Below, piece by piece: positions 27,215-36,200 of a DNA stretch of 64,000 nucleotides (position 1 is its first letter; the number at the start of each line of letters is the position of its first letter). The notes under the pieces were generated by a model. The model ran no database searches and was not told the origin of the DNA. It worked only from the letters and a program-made list of their open reading frames with translations. Origin of the DNA: Bacillus sp. CH140a_4T (lineage in GTDB: Bacteria > Bacillota > Bacilli > Bacillales > Bacillaceae_G). Where the stretch lies: NCBI RefSeq assembly GCF_008923725.1, contig NZ_WBPF01000013.1, forward strand, positions 372,001 to 436,000. Direction: 5' to 3'. The translations under genes were made by a program, and so were the position numbers.

Positions 27215-28534
27215 ATGAATGCTGTACTCGTCGCAGTAGCAGTTATGCTATTGCTTAGTTTGTTACGTGTCCAGGTCATTGTCGCCATCATTGTTGGAGC
27301 TTTAACAGGCGGAATTATCGGCGGACTTGGTATTTCAGAAACTATTAACACTTTTACAACTGGTCTTGGAAACAGTGCTCCTATTGCTTTAAGTTATGCA
27401 ATGCTTGGTGGTTTCGCTATTTCTCTTTCCAAAACAGGACTTCCAGATGCCATGATTCACACCGCATTAAAATGGATTGGCAATGAACAAGACACGAAAA
27501 AACAAGTTTATTCTAAAATACTTATTTTATTTATCATTTTAACGATGGCTTGTTTCTCACAAAATGTGATTCCTGTTCATATCGCTTTCATCCCCATCTT
27601 AATTCCAGCACTTTTAAAAGTATTAAATGAGCTGAAAGTGGATCGCAGACTTGTTACATGTATTATTACATTCGGATTGATTACTCCTTATATGTGGATT
27701 CCAGCGGGGTTCGGAAAAATTTATCATGACGTACTGCAAACAAATGCTGCGCAAAGCGGTCTTACATTTGATGTCGCACTTATTCCAAAAGCAATGACTA
27801 TTCCAGCAATCGGTATGATTATTGGATTATGTATAGCAGTATTCATTACGTACCGGAAACCTCGTACGTATGAAACAGAACAAGTTCATACAACCGCAAA
27901 TGAAATCGTTCCCTATACAAAACGTAGCATTACTTTCGGATTATTATCTATCATAGCTACATTAACTGTTCAATTAGCAACAGAATCAATGATTTTCGGT
28001 GCTTTAGCAGGGATTATCGTCTTATCAGTAAGTGGTAGTCTACCTCTTAAAGAAGCAGATGCGATATTAACAAGCGGAATGCGCATGATGTCCTTTATTG
28101 GTTTTGTTATGATCGCAGCTGCTGGATTTGGCGCTGTTCTTCGAAAAACAGGACATGTTGAATCGCTTGTGCAAACGAGTGCACATATAATTGGAAATAA
28201 TAAACCGCTCGCTGCATTTCTTATGCTTGTGATTGGACTTCTCGTTACGATGGGAATTGGTTCCTCCTTTTCAACCATCCCTATTTTAACAACAATTTTT
28301 GTACCTCTTTGCATGCAGCTTGGATTTAGTCCAATGGCTACAATTGCAATTATCGGTACAGCCGGAGCGCTAGGCGATGCAGGATCTCCAGCATCAGATA
28401 GTACACTTGGACCAACATCTGGTTTAAATGCTGATGGTCAACACCATCATATATGGGATACATGTGTACCAACTTTCCTGCATTATAATATACCGTTACT
28501 TATATTCGGCTTTATTGCCGCAATTACATTATAA
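27215..28534 (+). CDS. YuiF-like permease (Na+/H+ antiporter / amino acid transporter family)
   Basis: A 439-residue membrane protein with about 11 helices. Features: IIVGALTGGIIGGLGISETI near the N-terminus, ACFSQNVIPVHIAFIPILIP, and GTAGALGDAGSPASDSTLGP near residue 390. The family is filed under Na+/H+ antiporters and is widely suspected to carry amino acids; the substrate is unknown. Its promoter region includes the end of a bcr1 element 66 bases upstream of the start. Confidence 0.8.
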   Translation: MNAVLVAVAVMLLLSLLRVQVIVAIIVGALTGGIIGGLGISETINTFTTGLGNSAPIALSYAMLGGFAISLSKTGLPDAMIHTALKWIGNEQDTKKQVYSKILILFIILTMACFSQNVIPVHIAFIPILIPALLKVLNELKVDRRLVTCIITFGLITPYMWIPAGFGKIYHDVLQTNAAQSGLTFDVALIPKAMTIPAIGMIIGLCIAVFITYRKPRTYETEQVHTTANEIVPYTKRSITFGLLSIIATLTVQLATESMIFGALAGIIVLSVSGSLPLKEADAILTSGMRMMSFIGFVMIAAAGFGAVLRKTGHVESLVQTSAHIIGNNKPLAAFLMLVIGLLVTMGIGSSFSTIPILTTIFVPLCMQLGFSPMATIAIIGTAGALGDAGSPASDSTLGPTSGLNADGQHHHIWDTCVPTFLHYNIPLLIFGFIAAITL

Positions 28535-28559
28535 AAGGTGCGTTTTATACGCACCTTTT
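28533..28559. terminator. Terminator between YuiF-like permease and LacI regulator
   Basis: Ten-bp stem AAAAGGTGCG/CGCACCTTTT with T-rich sequence after it; between converging genes, overlapping both stop codons. Confidence 0.85.
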
Positions 28560-29421
28560 ACTTTTTTATTTTCCGTTTTAATTGTTGCAAAGCTATTTTC
28601 CCATTTTCTTCGGCACAACTTTCAATTTTCATGAGTGACGGGCCTATCCATTCACTGTCTATGCTCCCGTTCGATCCAATAATTTTCAACTTATCCGGTA
28701 TACGGATATTTAAATTTTTCGCTGCTTGAATTAACTCAAAAGTAACCTTTTCACTTGAAGTTACAATTCCATCTATATACGGGTAAGTTTGCAATAATGT
28801 AATAAACTGTTTATTCGTATACCCTTGTACACATACTTCTCGATAAGAGATTCCTTCCTCCCAAGCAGCGTCTAAAAATCCTGATATGTGCTCTTCCGTT
28901 TCTTCACTACCTTCTCCCTCATCGAAATAAGCAAGAAAGTGACAACCTTTCTCTTTTAATAAAGAAACCGCTCTTTGTCCACTTTCATAATAATTTGCAT
29001 CGGATTGTTTTTCATCAATCACAACAAACGGAAGTGGAATTTCTCCAATACTTTTAAAAACTGATCTTGTTAAAATAACACCTGCAACGTTATTTTCCTT
29101 CAACATATGTATATATCTATCTTTATTCTCTATATTACAAACAATAATTTGATATCCTTCTTTATATGCTATTTCCTCAATACAATGTAGCAAAGTGATG
29201 TTTGATGGGTTATATAAATTATCTACAAGTAACGCAATTATCGTTGAATTCTGTTTAAACAATGGCTTTGCTGTACTATTTGGCCTATAACGTAATTCCT
29301 CAATTGCTTCCTTTACTTGTTTTACTGTGCCTTCATGAACGTATCCTTTTTCATTAATAACTCGTGAAACGGTTGCGACTGAAACACCTGCCAATTTTGC
29401 AACATCACGTATAGTTGCCAC
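28558..29421 (-). CDS. LacI-family transcriptional regulator
   Basis: A 287-residue repressor. The DNA-binding domain TIRDVAKLAGVSVATVSRVI NEKGYVHE is canonical (split here for length), followed by a hinge RYRPNSTAKPLFKQ and a periplasmic-binding-protein-like effector domain. At 287 residues it is 40-50 shorter than typical LacI proteins, with most shortening in the effector domain. Starts GTG at 29421 after GGGGTGA. No sugar genes are adjacent, so target and effector are unknown. Confidence 0.85.
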   Translation of the reverse strand: MATIRDVAKLAGVSVATVSRVINEKGYVHEGTVKQVKEAIEELRYRPNSTAKPLFKQNSTIIALLVDNLYNPSNITLLHCIEEIAYKEGYQIIVCNIENKDRYIHMLKENNVAGVILTRSVFKSIGEIPLPFVVIDEKQSDANYYESGQRAVSLLKEKGCHFLAYFDEGEGSEETEEHISGFLDAAWEEGISYREVCVQGYTNKQFITLLQTYPYIDGIVTSSEKVTFELIQAAKNLNIRIPDKLKIIGSNGSIDSEWIGPSLMKIESCAEENGKIALQQLKRKIKK

Positions 29422-29520
29422 ATCGTCACCCCTTAATATGGTAATAGATTACAATTTTACGGTAACCTAAATTACAATATTCGTCAAGGTTAATAACTTA
29501 TATTTCTGAAAATTGTTACA

Positions 29521-30003
29521 TCAATTTATTAAACGATACTCCAACTGGATTTCATGTAAAATTGGGATGTTATCATATCCAATACGTGGAATTTCTTTCT
29601 TTATTTTTCGTGCCTCTTCCGCCGCATTCACATATAAATTAGTCATCACAAAATTACGTTTTTGGTAAAAACGTAACGCATTCATATTATCATTTGTTGT
29701 AATAAGCCAAACCCGCCCGCACTGTTCTTCTTCTGCAACTTGTAATACATAATCTACAAGTTTCGTCCCTATTCCTTTTCTTTCTTCAAAGCTATCTAAA
29801 GATACAATTTCGCACATATTTCCGGTCACTTCATACGTTATAATTCCAATTATTCTGTCATCTGAGAGCGCAACAAATCCTGGCAACTCTTCTAACTGAT
29901 GCCCCTTACCACGTGAAACCATCAATGAACTCCCCCAGTTCTCACACATGAACATTCGGATTGTTTCTTTCATCGTTGGCGTAATTTTTTGTATATACAC
30001 CAT
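29521..30003 (-). CDS. GNAT-family N-acetyltransferase
   Basis: A 160-residue acetyltransferase. The acetyl-CoA site is DSFEERKGIGTKLVDYVLQV (Q/RxxGxG/A variant RKGIGT), followed by CGRVWLITTNDNMNALRFYQ KRNF, typical of the GNAT C-terminus (motif split here). RBS GGGGAG nine bases before ATG. Substrate unknown. Confidence 0.83.
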   Translation of the reverse strand: MVYIQKITPTMKETIRMFMCENWGSSLMVSRGKGHQLEELPGFVALSDDRIIGIITYEVTGNMCEIVSLDSFEERKGIGTKLVDYVLQVAEEEQCGRVWLITTNDNMNALRFYQKRNFVMTNLYVNAAEEARKIKKEIPRIGYDNIPILHEIQLEYRLIN

Positions 30004-30084
30004 TTCCTATTTCTCCCCTTTTCTATCATTGTGATACAATGTAAGTGTATCACATGTAACGGTATTTGGAGGATGAGGTAAAGT

Positions 30085-31008
30085 ATGAAACGTTTTTTTG
30101 CAGCATTGTTTACTATACTAGGTGCGATAACTGCCCTTGGGATTTTCTTTACAAATAAAGTGATGTACTTAAAGAAAAAAACAGAGGAAGAAGTACTCGA
30201 AAGAGAAACGAAAAAACATTTTCGTATAGAGGATTTTGATGCTCTTCATAAAGAAGAAATTCATATTCCTTCGCAATTCGGATATGATCTTCACGGATAT
30301 TACATTCCTGCTGGTCATTCCAATAAGTTTATGATTTTTTGCCACGGCGTAACTGTAAATAAAATGAACTCTGTAAAATATGCAAGGTTATTTTTAAACA
30401 GAGGGTATAATGTCTTTATTTATGATCATCGTCGTCATGGTAAAACTGGCGGAAAAACAACAAGCTATGGATACTATGAAAAACATGATTTAAAATCTGT
30501 AGTTGACTGGCTAAAAAGTCGTTTTGGAAAAAATATAACACTCGGCATTCACGGTGAATCTATGGGAGCTGCAACACTTCTTCAATACGCAGGACTTGTA
30601 GAAGATGGTGCTGATTTCTATATTGCAGATTGTCCTTTTTCTGATTTTTACGGGCAATTACAACACCGTTTAAAGGTTGAATTCCATTTACCTAAATGGC
30701 CTTTATTACCTTTAGCAAATGCTTTTTTAAAAGTGCGTGACGGTTATACGATTCGCGAAGTTTCACCAATCGATTGTATAAAAAATATTAACAATCCCGT
30801 CCTCTTTATTCATAGTAAAGATGATGATTATATTTTAGCTGATATGACGAAAGCACTATATGAAGCAAAAGAAAACAATAAACAACTTTATATTGCAGAA
30901 CACGGCACACACGCTTGCTCTTATAACGAAAATAAAGAAGAATATGAAGAAGCCGTTGATCAATTTTTAAATTCATATGTAAAAGAAACAAAAAACAGGC
31001 TTGCATAA
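30085..31008 (+). CDS. Membrane-anchored alpha/beta hydrolase, YqkD-like
   Basis: A 307-residue protein with an N-terminal membrane helix (FFAALFTILGAITALGIFFT) and an extracellular or membrane-side hydrolase domain. Oxyanion FCHGVTVNKM, nucleophile in GIHGESMGAATLL, Asp in IHSKDDDYI and His in EHGTHACSY. It matches B. subtilis YqkD in length and build; the YqkC homologue lies directly downstream in the opposite direction. Confidence 0.83.
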   Translation: MKRFFAALFTILGAITALGIFFTNKVMYLKKKTEEEVLERETKKHFRIEDFDALHKEEIHIPSQFGYDLHGYYIPAGHSNKFMIFCHGVTVNKMNSVKYARLFLNRGYNVFIYDHRRHGKTGGKTTSYGYYEKHDLKSVVDWLKSRFGKNITLGIHGESMGAATLLQYAGLVEDGADFYIADCPFSDFYGQLQHRLKVEFHLPKWPLLPLANAFLKVRDGYTIREVSPIDCIKNINNPVLFIHSKDDDYILADMTKALYEAKENNKQLYIAEHGTHACSYNENKEEYEEAVDQFLNSYVKETKNRLA

Positions 31009-31019
31009 GCCTGTTTTTT
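30990..31019. terminator. Bidirectional terminator between yqkD- and yqkC-like genes
   Basis: Stem ACAGGCTT/AAGCCTGT within A and T runs, loop of four bases; overlaps both gene ends. Confidence 0.88.
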
Positions 31020-31263
31020 ATTGCGCTAAAACGTCTGTAACTTGTTCCATATTTTCAGAAATCCATTGCACTGCATCATCTAACGTTGGAAATTCTGTCG
31101 TTTGAAATGTTACTTCATCTTGAAGTAACCAAACATCTTTTGCCTCTTGCCCTACACCTGCAATGGACCAATGTAATAAACTATATGGATGATTATCATT
31201 CAAAAATGATGCCCACGTGCGCTCATTTGCAATGTTTCGTAATGTATGTAATTGTTTGTCCAT
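31018..31263 (-). CDS. yqkC: YqkC-like protein (DUF2552)
   Basis: An 81-residue soluble protein (MDKQLHTLRNIANERTWASF, later LHWSIAGVGQEAKDVWLLQD and AVQWISENMEQ). Size, sequence character and location next to a yqkD-like gene fit the DUF2552 family. Function unknown. RBS AAGGTGA before ATG. Confidence 0.75.
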   Translation of the reverse strand: MDKQLHTLRNIANERTWASFLNDNHPYSLLHWSIAGVGQEAKDVWLLQDEVTFQTTEFPTLDDAVQWISENMEQVTDVLAQ

Positions 31264-31402
31264 CTCTCGTCACCTTACTCTAGTCAGTTATGAAAACTAT
31301 TATAACACTCTATTCTTTCTCAAACAAAGTGCTCTTTTTATATTGTCAAGCACTTCCCTTGATTATATGATGAAATTAAGCGTTTGGGAAGGAGGGATAA
31401 CG

Positions 31403-31609
31403 TTGGCGAAAGTACAAATTAAAGTAAATGATAATGGCTCTTTTCGCGTTACAGGGGACGTGGAATTAGTCGATTCACAAGGGAATGTATTCCCAGCAAA
31501 ACCGGCATTTTCTTTATGCCGTTGTGGTTTATCAAAAAATATGCCTTATTGCGATGCTTCGCATAAAGGGAAATTCGAATCTGTTGTTAGAGCACCAGAG
31601 ACAGAATAA
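31403..31609 (+). CDS. CDGSH-type iron-sulfur protein
   Basis: A 68-residue protein with the cluster motif CRCGLSKNMPYCDASHKGKF: three Cys and one His to hold a [2Fe-2S] cluster. The usual C-D-G-S-H is C-D-A-S-H here, so Gly is replaced by Ala while all ligands are kept. N-terminal beta strands KVQIKVNDNGSFRVTGDVEL. Start at TTG 31403 behind GGAGG; 62 upstream codons in frame are excluded because they overlap yqkC and its promoter. Confidence 0.85.
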   Translation: MAKVQIKVNDNGSFRVTGDVELVDSQGNVFPAKPAFSLCRCGLSKNMPYCDASHKGKFESVVRAPETE

Positions 31610-31621
31610 TTTCACATGTGA

Positions 31622-31649
31622 CATGCACATTTTTTTGTGCATGTTTTTT
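31622..31649 (+). terminator. Terminator of the CDGSH gene
   Basis: Eight-bp stem CATGCACA/TGTGCATG, 6-base loop, followed by T6. Confidence 0.85.
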
Positions 31650-31783
31650 CTTTTTATCAACTCCGTTATATCCCTTCTCCTTACAACATTTCTAATACTT
31701 CTGTCTCCATTCCAGCCTACATATATTTTCACATAATTCTTCACATTCGAATATTTTTTTCTAGCCTTTTATTTTTTTTGTGC

Positions 31784-31789
31784 TATAAT
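31784..31789 (+). promoter_or_regulatory. -10 box of the rib operon promoter
   Basis: TATAAT preceded by TGTGC, 13 bases before the riboswitch. The -35 region is T-rich without a clear consensus. Confidence 0.5.
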
Positions 31790-31802
31790 TTGAGCAAACA
31801 AC

Positions 31803-31940
31803 ATCCTTCGGGGTCGGGTGAAATTCCCAACCGGCGGTGATGAAGTGCAAACTTCTAAGTCCGTGACCCGTTTTCAACTCGAAAACGGTGGATCTAGTGA
31901 AACTCTAGGGCCGACAGTATAGTCTGGATGGGAGAAGGAT
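31803..31940 (+). ncRNA. FMN riboswitch (RFN element)
   Basis: Complete RFN aptamer: P1 strands ATCCTTC (31803-31809) and GAAGGAT (31934-31940) enclose the conserved GGGTCGGGTGAAATTCCCAA, ACCGGCGGTGATGAAGTGC, AAGTCCGTGACCCG, GTGGATCTAGTGAAACTCTA and GGGCCGACAGTATAGTCTGG segments. FMN binding should promote the downstream terminator at 32192-32226 and shut the rib operon. The gap between aptamer and terminator is unusually long (about 250 bases). Confidence 0.97.
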
Positions 31941-31971
31941 ATGTTTCTAGTTTTTTATATAGTGAATACAC

Positions 31972-32061
31972 TTTTATTTCAGTATGCATATTTTTAAAGA
32001 TTCATTTTGATTCTTTATATATGTTTAGTTTTCTATACTTATTTTTTATACTGAAATAAAA
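31972..32061. repeat. Long inverted repeat in the rib leader
   Basis: Perfect 14-base arms TTTTATTTCAGTAT (31972-31985) and ATACTGAAATAAAA (32048-32061) enclose about 62 bases that contain further partly self-complementary sequence. Outer CTAGTT/AACTAG can extend it. It lies between the FMN aptamer and its terminator and has no coding potential. Confidence 0.65.
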
Positions 32062-32191
32062 AGAGACAACTAGCGTTTGAAAAATTCGATATTTTGCTAG
32101 GTTTTTTCCTTATGCAAAAATATCAATCATCGTTAGGTTTCTTTCCTGTACTTTCGTATTCGAACTATATTTCTAGAAATCACGTCTCCCA

Positions 32192-32226
32192 AACCCCAAG
32201 GATATAAAATCCTTGGGGTTTTTTGA
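32192..32226 (+). terminator. Riboswitch-controlled terminator of the rib leader
   Basis: Stem AACCCCAAGGAT/ATCCTTGGGGTT, 5-base loop, then T-rich sequence, 24 bases before ribD. Its 5' arm CCCCAAGGAT is complementary to the P1 5' strand of the riboswitch (ATCCTT-C-GGGG, one bulge). Confidence 0.88.
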
Positions 32227-32249
32227 TTTTTTCAGGAGAGGTGAAGAGA

Positions 32250-33362
32250 ATGACAGATCAAGAATATATGAGGATTGCTCTGCAGTTAGCAGAAGGAACA
32301 TCTGGACAAACAAGTCCAAATCCTATGGTTGGTGCTGTTGTTGTAAAAGATGGAAATATCATCGGTATGGGCGCCCATTTACGTGCTGGTGAAGGACACG
32401 CAGAAGTTCACGCCCTTCATATAGCTGGTGAGAATGCAAAAGGAGCTACCGTTTATGTAACTCTTGAGCCATGTAGCCACTTTGGAAAAACAGCACCTTG
32501 CTGTGAATTGCTCATCGAAAAGGGAGTTAAGCGCGTTGTAATTGCTACCCTTGATTGTAATCCGCTCGTTTCTGGTAATGGAAAAAGGAGATTAGAAGAA
32601 GCTGGCATCGACGTAACAACTGGTGTTCTTGAAGCGGAAGCGGTTTTATTAAATCGCTACTTTTTTCACTACATGAAAACGAAACGTCCATTTGTAACAA
32701 TAAAAACAGCGATGAGTCTAGATGGAAAAACAGCGACTGTCACTGGTGAAAGTAAGTGGATTACAAGTGAAGAATCACGATCTGATGTTCACCAATACCG
32801 CCATACACATGATGCGATTCTCGTTGGAGTGAATACAGTTATAGCTGATAATCCACATTTAACAACAAGAATTCCTAACGGGGGGAACAATCCTATACGC
32901 GTTATTTTAGATACCCATTTACGAACGCCACCATCTTCTCATGTCATAACAGATGGTTTAGCACCGACATGGATTATTGTCGGTAAGGATGTAAATAAGG
33001 AGAAGCTAGCTTCTTATGAATATAAAAATATAGCTATATTCCAAATGAAAACAAAACATATAGAAATCAAGGACCTTCTTTTCTTTCTTGGAGAGAAGCA
33101 AATTCTTTCTCTATTCGTTGAAGGTGGTCAAACAGTTCATGCAAGCTTCTTACAAACAAAGCATTTTAATGAAATTGTAACTTATATAAGCCCAAAATTA
33201 ATTGGCGGGAAAGATGCCCCTACTTTATTTGGTGGAAATGGTTTCGCAGCATTACAAGATGCACTTTCCTTGGAAATTCAAGAGATGAAACAAGTTGGCA
33301 ATGATATCAAAATCGTTGCAAATGCCCGAAGTGAGGTGACGGAATGTTTACAGGAATTGTAG
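32250..33362 (+). CDS. ribD: Bifunctional diaminohydroxyphosphoribosylaminopyrimidine deaminase / reductase
   Basis: A 370-residue two-domain enzyme performing steps two and three of riboflavin synthesis. N-terminal cytidine-deaminase-like domain with zinc site HAEVHAL and PCSHFGKTAPCCELL; C-terminal NADPH reductase from about residue 147 (TIKTAMSLDGKTATVTGESK). Start at ATG 32250, six bases after GAGGTG. First gene of ribD-ribE-ribBA-ribH; its end overlaps ribE by 19 bases. Confidence 0.96.
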   Translation: MTDQEYMRIALQLAEGTSGQTSPNPMVGAVVVKDGNIIGMGAHLRAGEGHAEVHALHIAGENAKGATVYVTLEPCSHFGKTAPCCELLIEKGVKRVVIATLDCNPLVSGNGKRRLEEAGIDVTTGVLEAEAVLLNRYFFHYMKTKRPFVTIKTAMSLDGKTATVTGESKWITSEESRSDVHQYRHTHDAILVGVNTVIADNPHLTTRIPNGGNNPIRVILDTHLRTPPSSHVITDGLAPTWIIVGKDVNKEKLASYEYKNIAIFQMKTKHIEIKDLLFFLGEKQILSLFVEGGQTVHASFLQTKHFNEIVTYISPKLIGGKDAPTLFGGNGFAALQDALSLEIQEMKQVGNDIKIVANARSEVTECLQEL

Positions 33363-33988
33363 AAGAGTTAGGAACGATTGCAAACATGAAACAAAGCGGA
33401 GAAGCGATGAAGTTAACGATCCATGCAAATAATATTTTATCAGATGTTCACTTAGGTGATAGTATCGCGGTTAACGGTATTTGCTTAACTGTAACGAGTT
33501 TCACAACAACTTCATTCACAGTAGACGCAATGCCTGAAACGATGCAATCCACATCACTTCGCATGCTTAAACCGCACTCTAAAGTAAATTTAGAACGAGC
33601 AATGGCTGCAAACGGACGATTTGGTGGACATTTCGTTTCAGGACACATTGATGGCATCGGAACGATATTAAACAAAAAACAACACTATAATGCCGTCTAT
33701 TACAAAATAGCTATTGCTGATGAATTGCTTCGCTATTGTTTGTATAAAGGATCCGTTGCTGTTGATGGAACGAGTTTAACAATATTTGATATAGACGAAT
33801 CTTCCATTACAATCTCACTCATCCCGCACACAGTAAGTGAATCTGTTATCGGAGAAAAGAATGCAGGTGACATCGTAAACATTGAGTGTGACATGATCGG
33901 TAAATATATCGAACGCTTTATTTCTAAACCAGTAAAACGAACAGGTTCAATGACCGAAAGCTTTTTACAAGAAAACGGATTTCTATAA
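33344..33988 (+). CDS. ribE: Riboflavin synthase, alpha subunit
   Basis: A 214-residue protein of two similar lumazine-binding barrels, each with an MFTGIVEELGTI- or FVSGHIDGIGTI-type start; the repeats cover residues 1-97 and 98-205. It dismutates two lumazines to riboflavin. Coupled to ribD by overlap, with GAGGTGA inside the ribD end as ribosome binding site. Confidence 0.96.
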   Translation: MFTGIVEELGTIANMKQSGEAMKLTIHANNILSDVHLGDSIAVNGICLTVTSFTTTSFTVDAMPETMQSTSLRMLKPHSKVNLERAMAANGRFGGHFVSGHIDGIGTILNKKQHYNAVYYKIAIADELLRYCLYKGSVAVDGTSLTIFDIDESSITISLIPHTVSESVIGEKNAGDIVNIECDMIGKYIERFISKPVKRTGSMTESFLQENGFL

Positions 33989-34000
33989 GGGGGAAGCATT

Positions 34001-35194
34001 ATGTTTCATCGTATTGAAGAAGCTCTAGAAGATTTAAAACAAGGAAAAGTCGTTATCGTATGTGATGATGAAAACCGTGAAAATGAAGGCGATTTTATCG
34101 CTTTAGCAGAATATATTACGCCAGAAACGATTAACTTTATGATTACACATGGGCGTGGTCTCGTTTGTGTACCGATTACGGAAGGGTACGCAGAACGTCT
34201 ACAATTAGAACCAATGGTAGCTCATAATACAGATTCGCATCATACTGCATTTACAGTGAGCATTGATCATGTTTCTACAACAACTGGGATTAGCGCTCAC
34301 GAACGTGCAACTACGATACAAGAATTGTTAAATCCTGCATCAAAAGGTGCTGATTTCAATCGTCCTGGACATATCTTTCCATTAATTGCGAAAGAAGGCG
34401 GTGTTCTGCGCCGTGCTGGTCATACAGAAGCTGCTGTCGATTTAGCACAGCTTTGCGGAGCAGAACCAGCTGGCGTCATTTGCGAAATTATTAATGAGGA
34501 CGGTACGATGGCACGCGTACCTGATTTACTACAGTGTGCAAAACAATTTGATATAAAAATGATTACAATAGAAGATTTAATTGCTTATCGCCGCCACCAT
34601 GAAACACTAGTGACGCGAGAAGTGGAAATTACATTACCTACAGATTTCGGTACTTTCCATGCAATTGGCTATTCTAATTCATTAGATACGAAAGAACATA
34701 TCGCACTCGTAAAAGGTGATATTTCAACAGGAGAGCCTGTACTTGTACGCGTTCATTCAGAGTGCTTAACAGGAGATGTATTTGGCTCGTGCCGCTGTGA
34801 TTGCGGACCACAACTCCATGCTGCCCTTGCTCAAATTGAGCGTGAAGGAAAAGGCGTTCTTCTTTATATGAGACAAGAAGGTCGAGGCATTGGCCTTCTT
34901 AATAAGCTTCGCGCTTATAAGTTACAAGAAGAAGGCTTCGATACTGTAGAAGCAAACGAAAAACTTGGGTTCCCAGCTGATTTGCGTGATTACGGTATCG
35001 GCGCTCAAATTTTAAAAGATTTAGGTTTACAACATTTACGATTATTAACGAATAACCCGCGAAAAATTGCTGGCTTACAAGGTTACGATTTAGAAGTAAT
35101 CGAGCGAGTTCCATTGCAAATGCCAACAAAAGAAGAGAATAAAACGTATTTACAAACGAAAGTAAACAAATTAGGACATTTACTAAACTTATAA
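34001..35194 (+). CDS. ribBA: Bifunctional DHBP synthase / GTP cyclohydrolase II
   Basis: A 397-residue fusion. Residues 1-200: 3,4-dihydroxy-2-butanone-4-phosphate synthase ([28 protein letters not shown]). Residues 201-397: GTP cyclohydrolase II with zinc ligands in [20 protein letters not shown] and [13 protein letters not shown]. It supplies both precursors of the lumazine. Twelve bases after ribE, with AAGGGGG before ATG. Confidence 0.97.
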   Translation: MFHRIEEALEDLKQGKVVIVCDDENRENEGDFIALAEYITPETINFMITHGRGLVCVPITEGYAERLQLEPMVAHNTDSHHTAFTVSIDHVSTTTGISAHERATTIQELLNPASKGADFNRPGHIFPLIAKEGGVLRRAGHTEAAVDLAQLCGAEPAGVICEIINEDGTMARVPDLLQCAKQFDIKMITIEDLIAYRRHHETLVTREVEITLPTDFGTFHAIGYSNSLDTKEHIALVKGDISTGEPVLVRVHSECLTGDVFGSCRCDCGPQLHAALAQIEREGKGVLLYMRQEGRGIGLLNKLRAYKLQEEGFDTVEANEKLGFPADLRDYGIGAQILKDLGLQHLRLLTNNPRKIAGLQGYDLEVIERVPLQMPTKEENKTYLQTKVNKLGHLLNL

Positions 35195-35212
35195 TAAAGG
35201 GAGAGATTCATT

Positions 35213-35674
35213 ATGTTATTCGAAGGTCATTTAGTTGGTACAGGATTAAAAGTTGGGGTTGTTGTTGGACGTTTTAATGAATTTATTACAAGTAAGTTAC
35301 TCGGCGGGGCTTTAGACGGATTAAAGCGTCACGGTGTAGAAGAAACTGATATCGATGTCGCTTGGGTTCCTGGCGCATTCGAAATTCCTTTAATCGCTAA
35401 AAAGATGGCTAATAGCGGGAAGTATGATGCTGTTATTACGTTAGGCACTGTAATTCGCGGTGCTACAACACATTACGATTACGTTTGTAATGAAGTGGCA
35501 AAAGGCGTTGCATCTTTATCACTACAAACAGACATCCCAGTTATTTTCGGTGTATTAACGACAGAAACGATCGAGCAAGCGATTGAACGCGCGGGCACGA
35601 AAGCTGGTAATAAAGGCTATGAATCCGCCGTTGCTGCGATTGAAATGGCTCACTTATCAAAACAATGGGCATAA
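35213..35674 (+). CDS. ribH: 6,7-dimethyl-8-ribityllumazine synthase
   Basis: A 153-residue lumazine synthase (beta subunit). Conserved [34 protein letters not shown] and [20 protein letters not shown], the last with the catalytic His. Joins the RibD product (after dephosphorylation) with DHBP. Last gene of the operon, then a terminator. Confidence 0.97.
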   Translation: MLFEGHLVGTGLKVGVVVGRFNEFITSKLLGGALDGLKRHGVEETDIDVAWVPGAFEIPLIAKKMANSGKYDAVITLGTVIRGATTHYDYVCNEVAKGVASLSLQTDIPVIFGVLTTETIEQAIERAGTKAGNKGYESAVAAIEMAHLSKQWA

Positions 35675-35702
35675 AAAAAGAGGCTGCGGCCTCTTTTTTT
35701 AT
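35673..35702. terminator. Terminator at the end of the rib operon
   Basis: Stem GAGGC/GCCTC with A7 before and T7 after; works for both converging genes. Confidence 0.85.
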
Positions 35703-36019
35703 TTCTTTACTTTTTTCCGTACATCTTTTATTAATTCATCCATTGTTTTTCCTTCTGTTTGTATACGAAGCGTTTGTGCTGTTCTCCATACATTCTCTCT
35801 TTTCTTCGCTTCTTCTATAATAGTAATTTCTTTTCGTACTTCCTTTAAATCTTTCCCTTCTGTTTTCAATCCAAAATGTTCAGCTTTCGTTCGAAAATGT
35901 TGTTCAATTCGTTGTTGCATCTCTTTTTGTTCAGGATTTTCGGCGGCCTTAACTGGATCAGTACTTATTGCTTTTAGTAAAATGAGACAAGTCATTATCG
36001 CTAATATATATTTGTGCAT
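35699..36019 (-). CDS. Small exported protein with two 'TEGK' repeats
   Basis: A 106-residue protein with a signal peptide (MHKYILAIMTCLILLKAIST, cleavage near VKA). The mature chain holds two copies of a helical unit: AEHFGLKTEGKDLKEVRKEI (residues 47-66) and AQTLRIQTEGKTMDELIKDV (81-100). The same unit occurs twice in the protein at 42111-42467. Function not recognised; the paired units and high charge suggest a short helical protein outside the membrane. RBS GGAGGA before ATG. Confidence 0.72.
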   Translation of the reverse strand: MHKYILAIMTCLILLKAISTDPVKAAENPEQKEMQQRIEQHFRTKAEHFGLKTEGKDLKEVRKEITIIEEAKKRENVWRTAQTLRIQTEGKTMDELIKDVRKKVKK

Positions 36020-36159
36020 GTAAAATCCTCCAACCCAATATAAATTACATATTTACTATGTACAATTGGGGCTTGGAAAATTCGTCCACCAAAATTCTTT
36101 TTTTCGCTCAAAAACCAATAGTATCAAGTGTTTACAACTATTTATTACATTTTATTTAC

Positions 36160-36192
36160 AAAAAAAAGCAAACTCTTTTACAAGTTTGCTTT
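36160..36192 (-). terminator. Terminator of the bio operon
   Basis: Stem AAAGCAAACT/AGTTTGCTTT and a T run on the minus strand, nine bases after the bioB stop. Confidence 0.85.
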
Positions 36193-36200
36193 TATCTATC

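Noticed and set aside
31485..31840. Open frames across the end of the CDGSH gene and the riboswitch
   Set aside because: Their translations are low complexity and cover a terminator and the RFN aptamer, whose conserved RNA sequence explains the region.
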